Shown in pieces: positions 21,355 to 32,165 of a stretch of 64,000 nucleotides of DNA. A model generated the notes under the pieces. That model searched no databases. It worked only from the letters and a program-made list of their open reading frames with translations, and was not told where the DNA came from. Origin of the DNA: Papaver somniferum (Eukaryota > Streptophyta > Magnoliopsida > Ranunculales > Papaveraceae); assembly GCF_003573695.1 (NCBI RefSeq), contig NC_039361.1:96598279-96662278 (forward strand). The letters run 5' to 3'. Each line of letters begins with the position of its first letter. Positions within the stretch are counted from its first letter, which is position 1. Position numbers and translations under genes: made by a program.

Positions 21355-24300
21355 TGATAGGTGTCTAAAACACCTAAATTTATATCTATTTTTTATGCTT
21401 TCTTTGCTACTTTTCTTGTAAATTATGTATCTTATGTTTGCTTTTGAGTTTATAAGGTGCAATGGAGTCATTATGAGCAAAATAAGAAGAAATTGTCCAT
21501 TTGAAGCGAAAAGGACAGAGATGATCAATTCATAGGCGAGTCATATTTGGAGCCGGCTGAGATTGCACAAGAAAGGATTGTCGGTTACCTGGAACTGGTA
21601 GGCCTAATAATATGTTGGTGGCTCGTATCTATCAGTAGGGTGCCTGTGTCAATTTTCATTCTTACCAAAACCTTGGGGTCGAGACTTGAGATAGTCATTT
21701 CTCTCAATCATTTCGGTTCAAACTCGGAGAGTGAGAACTGTGGTGGCTCCATTAGAGAGAGGAATCGAGAAGATGAAGAAAAACCAGGGATCGACGATGG
21801 ATGTTCTCAAAAGACTTGATGGAAGACTAGATGGTGGTACTGATAGAGTTTGAGATGGGGTTCAGACAAAAAAAAGGGATCTGGTGCAAGAATTTAGGGT
21901 TTTTCTGTAGTTCAATTGAATTGAATGAATTGATAACTGAAGTTGCAGTCGGTAAGAATTGGAGAGATGGTTGAATTGGTTACACAAAGTTGGTGCTCGA
22001 GATGATTTTGATCTAGGAGCAGTTTCTGCCATGGAAGTTCAAAAGGAAGTGAAGTTCGATTTGGAAGAATGGGTTTATGTTGGATTCAAGTTTGAATCGA
22101 TTTTGGTTTCGATCTGTGATGATTGAAGCAGTGAGGGAGATCGAGAAATGGAATTTCAGGTGGAGATTGGTTGTGCTTGATGAACAGTTGAAGGTGTTGT
22201 TGTTGATGAGACAATGGGTATTTTGAGGTATTGCTGGTGGTGATTGCAATGGGTACAGACTCTGATGAGTTCCAAGGCTGAGAAGAACAAGGATATGATG
22301 CTGTGAAGACGGGTTTTGGTGGATGAATTAGGTGGAAATGGTTCTTGTAACTCAATTTGAATTGGTGTTAAAAAAGAGAAGATAGTCATGGTTTCAAGGC
22401 ATTGGTGGTTTGCCACAGATGTAGGTACTGGAGACTCAGCAAGAGAAGAATAAATTGGAGCTGCTGGTGATAGCCGGGTTACGATTTGCAGTCATGGAGA
22501 TGCTGAGATTGGAAGAGTGGCAGTAGAGATGGTGATGAAACTCAGTTGGAATTGAATGTTGTTGCTTTGAGCTGTGATCTGAGAGAAGGGTCTCTTCTGC
22601 CATTTCCGGTGAAGATGAGGAAGTTGTTATGGAGTCGTGACAGGTGGAAGAAGGTATGATCATGGTGGTTGATCAGGAAATGGAGTTTGAAGCCCGCAGT
22701 AAGAAGTGGTCGCTGTCATTGAGAAATGGAAGGTAGAGCTCGAATCTGCTGCCAATAATGGAGCTGAAAGTTATGAACTACAAGATAATGATGTTGTTGT
22801 GTGTGTGGAGATGAAAATGGGAGAATACCAGAAGGATAAGAAGAACTGGTGGTGTTGTCTTTTGTCTGAGTACTGCATAAGAAGAATAAGGAGATGAGTT
22901 GATTGCAGTCAAGCCGAGCTGAAATAGGACCAAGAATGGAAGTCAGTAGGAAACTGTTGTGGATAATGAGCTGAAATGGTATGGGTCAAGGATGTATGCA
23001 GTGGTTTATTGAACTATGAGCTGGTAATGAAGCTACAGTTGGTGCCAGCATAAGGACAATGCAAGCGGTGGCTGAGTTGCAGCTGGTATTGCATTTCTGA
23101 AGTGTGCAGTGCTGCATAAGGAGATGAAACTGGTGAGATGGAGCAGCAATTTGAGCTGACAGAGCTATGGTGGTGATTGTCTAGTGGAACTTGGAACTGT
23201 GCTGAGATCGAGAAAGACATGTTGCTACAGCTGTGATAAGAGTGCGGTATTATGGAGTGGATGTGCATGAGATGATTGCAGTTGAACTGTAGAGAAGATG
23301 GCAGTGAATGATATGGATTGAAAGATTGGTTAGGTATGTGAATGAATTAAAATTACAGGGAAGAAGTGATGCTGTGAAGAGCCAAGAAGAATCAACAGTG
23401 GGTTGCAGATGAAGCTGGAAGTGAAGTAGTGATGCACAATCATTGTGCAGCACAGCTCTGGCCTGTGCAAAGTGGCATGCAACTGTAGCCTGAACCAAGT
23501 CAGCTGAGTTAGCTTCTTACTCAGGTCTGACTAGGCTCAGCATCTGACATCACTGAGTTGAGTCTCTGATTCGGTTTGACTTCCCGAGTCGACTCGTTGA
23601 CCCGACCGATTCAGGCCGTTGACCGGTGATCGGGCGGACTTTGCCGGTCACCTGAACCAACTGTCGGCGACTTTTCGGCAGAGTTTCTACCCGGGTTTTT
23701 ATGACTTTTGGGCCACGCAGATATTCATCTAATGGGCTTTGAAATTTAGGCCTAATTTTGGGAAGCAAAGGGATATAAAAGGAAGACTTCTACAACTTTT
23801 GGGATTATTAGTTTTATTATTCTTTTTGGAGCTTTGGAGAAACCTACTTCTAGGGTTTGCTTTGCTTTCATCTTCTTTATTATTTTATTGATCATGATGA
23901 TGAATAACTCCATTATTATGAGTAACTAAATACACTTGTTGGTTATGGGATAAAAGTTGATTTCTCAATGCATGTTATTTGATTCTATGGATTAGTTTTG
24001 TCTCAACTTTATTGTTTATGATTCATGGTTTATAGTGTTTTAGGATTTGATTGTTTGATTGGTTGATTCAGGAATCAATCCGATTTGCTTTCATCTCTAG
24101 AGCTATATTAGGGTTTTCAATACGTAAAAGTTGTTTGTCCCTGATTTTAAGTAGCATAATTGTGGTTAGTGCTTGTAGTGATAGATCCTACTAGTCACAT
24201 ATGAATCATTAGCTTGGTTAAAACAAATTAGTGCTCTTACACGTTTGTTTGCTTTGATTAGTCTTATTCCATAATCTTAAAGCTTTTAGGGAGTTAAACT

Positions 24301-24718
24301 TAATTGTGCTTTTACACTTTGGGTTGCTTTCTAAGAAGAATTCACATATGCATCTTTTAATGTGGTTGTGATGAAAATAGGGAATTAGCGGGATACTCTT
24401 GCGATCAAGGTATTCTAGGACTTTTAATAAATAAGAGATTAAATTATCAATTCTATTCAATGATGAAAAATACATGTTTGTGAATGATACTATCCCATGA
24501 CCAATATCTTCTCCTTATTGATTATTCCAACTATTTAGTTTGCTTTACTTTATTTTATTTGATTTGTTAAAACAAAAACCCCCTTTGGTTATCTTAGGAA
24601 CCGAAAATTCCATAACAACAAAGGCCTCCCTGTGGATACGAACTCTTTCCTACCACTTTCTACATTATTGTAGTTGAGTAAGGAAGTGAAGTAATATTTC
24701 TCGATTGACAACCGATCA
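21355..24718 (+). repeat. 5' LTR of the plus-strand Athila
   Basis: 3364 bp, TGATAGGTGTC…AACCGATCA. The middle (about 21900-23500) is strongly purine-biased on the plus strand, so long Ser/His/Pro-rich frames open on the minus strand. They recur in the 3' LTR with different breaks and are artefacts. The part from about 23940 to 24718 is AT-rich and leads to the PBS. Confidence 0.92.
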
Positions 24719-24723
24719 AATTT

Positions 24724-24741
24724 TGGCGCCGTTGTCGGGGA
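24724..24741 (+). other. primer binding site of the plus-strand Athila
   Basis: TGGCGCCGTTGTCGGGGA, five bases after the LTR end. It is one base from the usual Athila form TGGCGCCGTTGCCGGGGA. Confidence 0.9.
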
Positions 24742-24860
24742 GGCATCGGCTTGTTATTAAGTTTTTAGTTTCTTTTCATTATTTTTGCTTCCATATTTTC
24801 TTTTTATTTCTTGTCTTGTTTCTTACTTGTTTGTGAGAATTGTTTTCAGGTACCTAATCC

Positions 24861-26320
24861 TTGGCTTATAAAGATTGGAACTATCCAAGGTGTGGAATAG
24901 CCACTCGAAGAGGCACAATACTCCAACCAAGTCAAGGTACAACGGAAGAACAAGAGCTAGCAGTGGAAGAAGAGTTACAACAAGAGGTACCGGTTGAACA
25001 AGAACCACCTTTTGAAGAAGAAGAAGAAGCAATGGGTGATGCAAATCGTACACTCAATGACTTGGCTTCTCACAAGTTGGATACACAACAAGGGTGTATT
25101 CAATCAAATTCTACTTTTGAGATCAGGTCGGGGTTGCTTAGAGAATTACCAAAGTTCCATGGCATGGTGAATGAAGACCCAAACAAGCATCTTATGGACT
25201 TTCACACCATTGTCACGGCCATGCTTCCAGCGGATGGTGCAATGTTGAAAGTTTTTCGATTCTCTTTGATGGATAATGCTAAGGACTGGTTGTGTTATTT
25301 ACCTCCCGGAAGTATCACAACATGGAATGGGTTGAAGAAACTCTTTCTAAAGAGGTATTTTCCAGCATCCAAGGCTACTCAAATTCGCAAATAGATTTGC
25401 AGGATGAAGCAAAATGTGGGAGAATCCTTATATGAATGTTGGGAACGATACAAGAGATTGGTGGCAAGCTGTACTCACCATCAATTCAGCGATGCAATGA
25501 TCATCCAATACTTCTATGAAGGACTCAATTCAAGTGATAGGAATCTTCTTGACGCTGCGGGTGGTGGTGCACTAGTGAACAAAACGGTGGCACAAGCTAG
25601 AGAGTTGATTGAGAACACGTCAGCAAACTCTCAACAACTCTTGAGTCGTGGTTCGGACGTGCTCTTAAGGAGAGTAAATGAAGTGAGCGAGGTAGAGGAA
25701 CTTCGTCAACAAATGGGTAACATGACAGCAATGTTGCAACAAGTTGCAGCTGCGGTGATACCAAGTTCTTCTCAAGGGTATGAAGACTCCAATGAACAAG
25801 CTAATGTGATCTTCCCAAATCAGCAAAGACGGTATGATCCCTACTCCAACACTTACAATCCGGGATGGAGAGACCACCCCAATTTTAGCTATGCCAACAA
25901 GCAAGGAACGGTTCAACAACCTACTTTCAACCGTCCAAGTGGATTTCAACCTCAACAACAACAATTTCAGCAACCACAACAATCAATGCAAGGTCAAGGT
26001 TCGGATATTGAAGAAAAACTTCAAAAGATGATGCAAGGCATTGGTACCATGTTTCAAGAGAGCCAACAAGAGACTAAGAGCGCTATTAAGGAGTTGCAGA
26101 CACAAATGGGATCCATGGCGATTGAGATAAACAAATTGAAAGCACAAAATAGTGGGAAACTCCCTTCTCAACCTATTAACCCAACAGAGGGTGTCAATGC
26201 AATTACGTTGAGAAGCGGTACACAACTTGTGCAACCCGAAGTTACTGATTCGGGCAAGGTGGAAACACCCAAGGAGCCGGTGTTGGAGGAAAAGAGGGAT
26301 GAAATTCCCAGACAACCGAG
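24861..26320 (+). pseudogene. gag of the plus-strand Athila
   Basis: The frame opens after TAA at 24853-24855. Its first ATG is at 25032, so the true start is unclear. An acidic N-terminal region is followed by Athila Gag motifs: LRELPKFHGMVNEDPNKHL, FRFSLMDNAKDWLCYLPPGS and KRYFPASKATQIRK. An in-frame TAG at 25392-25394 breaks it, and it resumes in the same frame with GESLYECWERYKRL. A Gln/Asn-rich stretch with YNPGWRDHPNFSY follows, then a coiled-coil-like segment. Near 26310-26320 a frameshift moves the open frame to the protease phase. Gag would form the particle shell. No CCHC zinc knuckle is visible. Confidence 0.85.
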
Positions 26321-27268
26321 GTACCGATTCCTAACTCTAAAACTCCTATTCCTACTTATGTTCCTCCTTTACCTTTCCCTCGCAGATTTGCAAAGTCCAA
26401 AATGGAGGAACTAGAAAAGGATATTTTGGACGTGTTAAGGAAGATTCATGTGAACATACCCCTCATAGATGCTATAAAGCAAATGCCAAAGTATGCAAAG
26501 GTGTTAAAGGACTTGTGTACCAGTAAGAAAAAGCTCCAAGGTAATGAAGTGCTAAGTGTGGGAGAGAATGCTTCGGCAATATTACAACATAAACTCCCAC
26601 TGAAATGCAAGGATCCGGGTAGCTTTGACATTCCCGTCACTATTGGTAACACTACATTTAACAAAGCAATGTTAGATTTAGGTGCATCCGTTAATGTTAT
26701 GCCTGCGTCCATATGTAATTCACTTGATCTTGGTCCTCTTAAAAAGTCTGAAATTGTTTTGCAATTAGCCGATCGCTCTAATGTTTACCCAATGGGTATT
26801 GTTGAGGATGTTCTTGTGCAGGTTAATCAACTTGTATTTCCAGCTGACTTTTGTGTGTTAGAGATGAATGAAGGTTCACCGGACTCATCTGTTCCATTGC
26901 TACTTGGGCGTCCCTTCATGAAAACGGCGAAAACCATTATTGATGTGGATAAGGGAACGTTAACTATGGAGTTTGATGGAGAAATAATACGTTTCAACAT
27001 TTTTGAGACGATGAGATATCCTAGTGACGTCCACTCTTGTTTCTCTATTGATGTTATGGATACATTAGCACAACAAGTGTTTGAATTGAATGGTGGCGAT
27101 GCTTTGGAAACCGTTTTAACTACATCCATGGATAATGGTGTAGAGTGTGGTAATGAATCAAGAAAGCCCTTGGTGATCTTAGTTCACTACAAGGATGCCC
27201 GAAAACTCATAATATCTCTTTTATTTCTTTACCATGCAGCGATGAAATTTTGTACCATCTATTGTTAA
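26321..27268 (+). pseudogene. protease region of the plus-strand Athila
   Basis: After the frameshift the frame reads EVPIPNSK, then RRFAKSKMEELEKDILDVL and HVNIPLIDAIKQMPKYAKVL, a conserved Gag-protease linker. The retropepsin-like domain has MLDLGASVNVMPASICNSL (active-site D-L-G), LQLADRSNVYPMGIVEDVL and PLLLGRPFMKTAKTIIDV. It would cut the polyprotein. A further frameshift near 27235-27250 separates it from reverse transcriptase. The motifs match the protease at 14520-15850 on the other strand, but at a clear distance. Confidence 0.85.
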
Positions 27269-28835
27269 ATCTCCAAAATTAGAATTAAAACCTCTTCCAA
27301 GTCACTTAAAGTACTTGTACTTGGGTGACAAGGAAAAGTTACCTGTGATTGTTTCTAACGAGCTTAGTGAATTACAGGAGCAACAACTTCTAAGGGTGAT
27401 AAGGAAGTACAAGACAACCATTGGATGGACAATCGCTGATATCAAGGGTATAAGCCCTGTCGTTTGTATGCATATGATTCGTTTGGAGGATGATGCAAAG
27501 CCTACAAGGGAAGCGCAACGTCGTTTGAACCCTCCCATGATGGAAGTTGTGAAAAAGGAGATACTCAAGCTTTTGGAAGTGGGTGTTATATACCCCATAT
27601 CCGACAGCAAGTGGGTAAGCCCGGTACAAGTAGTACCAAAGAAATCAGGTGTGACGATAGTGGAGAATGATAAGAATGAACTTGTCCCAACTCGTGTGCA
27701 AACCGGTTGGAGGGTTTGTATTAATTATAGGAAATTGAATGCCACTACTAGAAAATATCACTTTCCTTTACCTTTTATTGATCAAATGCTTGAACGTTTA
27801 GCTGGACACTCTTATTATTGCTTCCTTGATGGCTATTCAGGTTATAATCAGATTGTGATAGCACCGGAGGACCAAGAGAAAACCACTTTCACTTGTCCTT
27901 TCGGTACTTTTGCTTATATAAGGATGCCTTTTGGCTTGTGCAATGCTCCAGCTACTTTCCAAAGGTGTATGGTGAGTATCTTTTCAGAATATGTTGAAAA
28001 CATAATCGAAGTGTTCATGGACGATTTTAGTGTCTTTGGTAATTCATTTGACCTTTGCTTGGACAACTTGTCTTTAATCCTTGAACGATGTGTTGAAACA
28101 AACCTTGTGCTAAATTGGGAGAAGTGTCATTTTATGGTAACTCATGGCATAGTTTTAGGCCATGTAATATCTTCTAAAGGCTTGGAAGTTGATAAATCTA
28201 AGATTGACCTTATTCGTGCTCTAACCCCTCCCACTACGGTGAGGGAGATACGTTCTTTTCTTGGACACGCCGGTTTTTATCGTAGGTTCATCAAGGAATT
28301 TTCCAAGATAACATCACCACTTTGTAACTTATTGCAAAAGTATGTGGTTTTTAACTTTGATGAAAAGTGCATGGAGGCATTCAATCGTTTGAAAGAGATT
28401 TTGATTTCATCCTCTATCATTAAACCACCGGATTGGAGCAAGCCTTTTGAGCTCATATATGATGCAAGTGACTACGCGGTTGGTGCGGTGCTTGGGAAGC
28501 GTGTGGGGAAGTTTCCTCATGCCATTTATTATGCTTCTAGAACGTTAAATGAGGCCCAACAAAACTACACCACCACTGAAAAAGAGTTATTGGCCATTGT
28601 TTTTGCTTTATAAAAGTTTCTCTCTTATCTAATTGGTACAAAAGTTGTTGTCTTTTCTGATCATGCAACACTTAGATACTTGCTTACAAAGAAAGAGGCG
28701 AAACCGAGGCTCATACGATGGATTTTGCTCTTGCAAGAGTTTGATCTTGAAATCAAAGACAAGAAAGGAATTGAGAACACCGTTGCGGATAATTTGAGCT
28801 CACTTGCTGTGGACAAGGAAGTTATCCCATTGCGT
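27249..28835 (+). pseudogene. reverse transcriptase and RNase H of the plus-strand Athila
   Basis: The frame begins FVPSIVKSPKLELKPLPSHL and continues through the polymerase fingers and palm: GVIYPISDSKWVSPVQVVPK, LDGYSGYNQIVIAPEDQEKT, and the catalytic FMDDFSVFG (ATG of the motif at 28017). RNase H follows: YDASDYAVGAVLG, TTTEKELLAIVFAL, a TAA at 28611-28613 in place of a sense codon, then [19 protein letters not shown] and DNLSSL. It copies the element RNA into DNA. The catalytic aspartates are kept. The TAA and the upstream frameshift make it non-functional as it stands. This is the only reverse transcriptase I found in the window apart from the LINE-like tail. Confidence 0.92.
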
Positions 28836-30185
28836 GAAAGCTTCCCGGATGAGCAACTATTCTCAATTTCCCTTGGAGAACCATGGTATGCGGATATTGT
28901 TAATTACTTAGTTTCTAAACAAATCCCAAAGGACTTGTCTTGTGCTGAGAGGGACAAACTTAAAAGGTTAGGTAACCAATACATATGGGATGACCCTTAT
29001 TTGTGGAAACAAGGTAGTGACCAAGTATTACGTAGGTGCATTCCCGAATATGAATTTAACTCTATATTGTCTTTTTGTCACTCTTATGCTTGCGGAGGAC
29101 ATTTTGGGAGTAAGAAAACCGCTCACAAGGTGCTTGAAAGCGGTTTCTATTGGCCAACCTTGTTTAAGGATGCACATAAATTTTGCACAACTTGTGATAG
29201 GTGCCAAAGAACAGGCAATCTAGGTGCTCGAAATCAAATGCCACAAACTTTTATTTAATTTATTGAAGTTTTTGATGTATGGGGTATTGATTTTATGGGT
29301 CCTTTTGTCAACTCTCATGGGAATTTTTACATCTTACTTGTTGTTGATTATGTGTCGAAATGGGTGGAAGCTAAGGCCACCCCAACTAATGATTCTAAAG
29401 TGGTTTCAGATTTTGTGCAAGCAAATATTTTAGCAAGGTTTGGAATTCCCAGGGCCGTAATTAGCGATGGAGGTTCTCACTTCAAAAACAGGTTCTTGCA
29501 AATCTTATTAAGGAAGTACAATGTGTCGCATAAGATTGCAACACCTTATCATCCACAAACGAATGGACAAGCCGAAGTTTCCAACCGAGAGGTGAAGTCC
29601 ATATTTGAAAAGACGGTGAATCCAACAAGGAAGGATTGGAGCATGCGACTTAATGATGCTTTGTGGGCTTATAGAACCGCATACAAGACACCTATTGGGA
29701 TGTCTCCTTTTAGGCTTGTGTATGGTAAACCTTGTCACTTACCCGTGGAGATTGAGCATAAAGCGTTTTGGGCTATCAAGCAATGCAATATGGAGATGGA
29801 TGGGGCTGGAAAGCAAAGGAAGTTACAACTCCAAGAGCTAGAGGAGCTTCGCAATGATGCATTTGAAATCTCACGCATTTACAAGGAGAAAACTAAGGCA
29901 TTTCATGATAATATGATTTCTAGAAAACAATTTTGTGTTGGGCAGAAAGTGCTTTTGTTTAATTCTCGCTTGCAATTATTTCCGGGTAAATGAAGGTCAC
30001 GATGGATTGAACCTTTTATTGTTACTAATGTGTTTTCTCATGGTGCAGTCGAAATTCGTAGTAATGCTACAGGCAAGGAGTTTAAAGTTAATGGGCACCT
30101 GTTGAAACCATACTATGAGAACTTCTCTTCCGAAGTAGTGGAAAGAGTTAATTTTGTGGATGCACTCCCTCTGGAGGAGTCATAG
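28836..30185 (+). pseudogene. integrase of the plus-strand Athila
   Basis: The zinc-binding H-H-C-C region is [17 protein letters not shown] then FCTTCDRCQ (about 29075-29210). A TAA at 29256-29258 interrupts the frame. The catalytic core has all three acidic residues: GIDFMGPF (about 29284), VISDGGSHF (about 29458) and [10 protein letters not shown] (about 29562). The C-terminal region includes [24 protein letters not shown] at 29991-29993 follows LFPGK, after which the same frame continues ([20 protein letters not shown]) to TAG at 30183-30185. It would insert the cDNA copy. It is in the same frame as reverse transcriptase. Confidence 0.92.
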
Positions 30186-32129
30186 AAAGCAAGGAGAGAG
30201 TCGGGCTGGCGACTTTAAACAAAGCGCTAAGTGGGAGGCAACCCACCGGTTTTGTATCTTTACCTTTATTTTTTTTTATTTTTCAGTATTCTTGTGTTGT
30301 TTTATTTTTTTTATTTTTTTTATTGTCTTGAATTTCCCACCTTGACTTACTTTGGATGATTCAATTTACATTGAGGACAATGTAAAGTTTAAGTGTGGGG
30401 GAGTGGTTAAGCTTTTGCTTTGTACCTTTTTCATGCATTTTTTTCAACTTTTTTGTAAATTAGTGAATAAGAAACTCCAACTTGTAGTTAGTTTAGAGTC
30501 ACATAGTATACATGTCGCTAAGATTACATCGAGAATCTCATAAGAGTGACTGAACTTAGAGATGACAGAGAACGTGATCGGGTTTCTTACTTGTATGAGA
30601 GTTAAAATTGGATTTAACCATCCCAATGGAAAATGAGGTGCAGATTGAATTCGGTATTAGATTTATGATCCCCTATAGTGGAGACTACCCATATTACATT
30701 ATGAGAGGCACCGACCTTCAATTCTTTGTACCTGTATAAATACGTGCTTTTAGAGTGTGTGTCACCGTACGTAAACTCCGGGTAGAATGGTGAGCTACCC
30801 AACCTCCCACCATAGAAGCAATATTTTGATCTCTTGAGTGTTATTTTTATCAATCATGAATGGTGACATCGAATTGCTAACTTATATACCACTTGTAATC
30901 TTGTTCGCAGTTAGAACCTTCCACTTTATCTCTCTCTACACCAACGGGACCATAAAAACACCATCATCATCAACAAGAAGAGCATCACAAATTCGAAGGA
31001 AAGTTGAAGACGTTCAAGGTTTATGAGCAACGGTACAGAAATGAGCAGATTTCATATTCAAGTAAAGCAACAAGACAAGGAGTAAAATTTTTACAAGTCG
31101 AAGACTATTGTACAAGAGTGAAGATTATCAAGATGAGAATTCAAGAAGTTTATGATATCAAGACATACAAGTTGTGAAGAATTGAGTGGTAAATTACTCA
31201 TACCATGGCCTTTTTATTTTCATTTGTTAGTTTGTATTTTATTTTCTCAAAAAAAAATAAAAAAAATAAAAAAAAAATCCATTGTATTATATTTTGGTTT
31301 GTTTAGTTCATTTTTGGTTTTGTATTCATTCAATAAAGCCAATGGAAGAAGAAATATCCATAATGAAGCTTCAAGCAACAAGGAATTAGAGGAAAGAATC
31401 ACATTGTCAAGATTCAACGAAGTTTAAGAGTTATCATCAAGTGTTGAAGACCGAAGACGAAGATGAATAAAAGTATTGAAAACCGAAGACGTTTCTATGG
31501 ATGTTGTGAGAGTGGTGATAACTGCACGCCGAACGGATAACAAGGTAAGTAAGCATATTCCCACCTTCGTTAAGTGGTTGATTTCCTTTCTAAGAGATCG
31601 TCAGAAAAAATGGTTTTCAAAATGATAAAAGATGTGGGTTTTCAAAATACTTCGGAGGGTTTTTACCTTCCTACCATTCAAGGTGTCGGAGGATTTTCTC
31701 TTCATTCCTACCTGGACACATGTGTGACCCATAAAGAGCTACTTATTATTGAGAGCAATATCATAAAACCCTTTCTTGTGAGGCATATTCGAGACTTTTG
31801 ATCACTCCGAACCCGATTTTCTTTCGAAAAGGGATGGTTTTTTCTCTCTCAACTTTTAAGTATGAGATTGTGTTCATTTATGTGTCTAACTTCTTATTGA
31901 TAGTGTGCAGAATTTCTACGTCTTCTTAGCGCGTTGGATACTATCTTTTCGGAGAACTAGTAAGTTGGGTAGTAGGTTTTGTAGGCATACCTCTTGTAAA
32001 CCTTCACGAGACTATAACTCGTCCACTAGGGACACCTAGGGGTTTAAAGGCTTGTTATTTATGCTAAAAGTGACCTTAGCCTCGACGACACGGAGTTGTA
32101 TGTATTTTAGAATTAGTTTTGTTTGATTT
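30186..32129 (+). other. gene-free 3' region of the plus-strand Athila
   Basis: About 1.9 kb with no frame above ~90 codons and none resembling a known protein. Some Athila elements carry an env-like gene here; none is recognisable. The region contains poly-A/T runs (30268-30320 and 31250-31280) and the hairpin at 30366-30405. Confidence 0.7.
30366..30405 (+). other. hairpin plus G-rich tract
   Basis: TTACATTGAGGACAATGTAA has perfect 8-bp arms around AGGA. AAGTGTGGGGGAGTGG follows, nearly the same as the true PPT at 32151. The minus-strand Athila has the counterpart at 14018-14056. Confidence 0.7.
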
Positions 32130-32165
32130 GCTCGAGGACTAGCAAATTCTAAGTGTGGGGGAATT
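32130..32165 (+). other. polypurine tract and conserved upstream block
   Basis: GCTCGAGGACTAGCAAAT (32130-32147) is followed by AAGTGTGGGGGAATT directly before the 3' LTR. The same 18-base block precedes the PPT of the other Athila element. Confidence 0.88.

Noticed and set aside
22013..23768. Several minus-strand Ser/His/Pro-rich open frames
   Set aside because: They lie in a purine-rich LTR region, recur in the second LTR (32847-34325) with different breaks, and show no protein motif.
30186..32129. Env-like gene of the plus-strand Athila
   Set aside because: No frame above about 90 codons, and no signal peptide or membrane pattern, so none is claimed.
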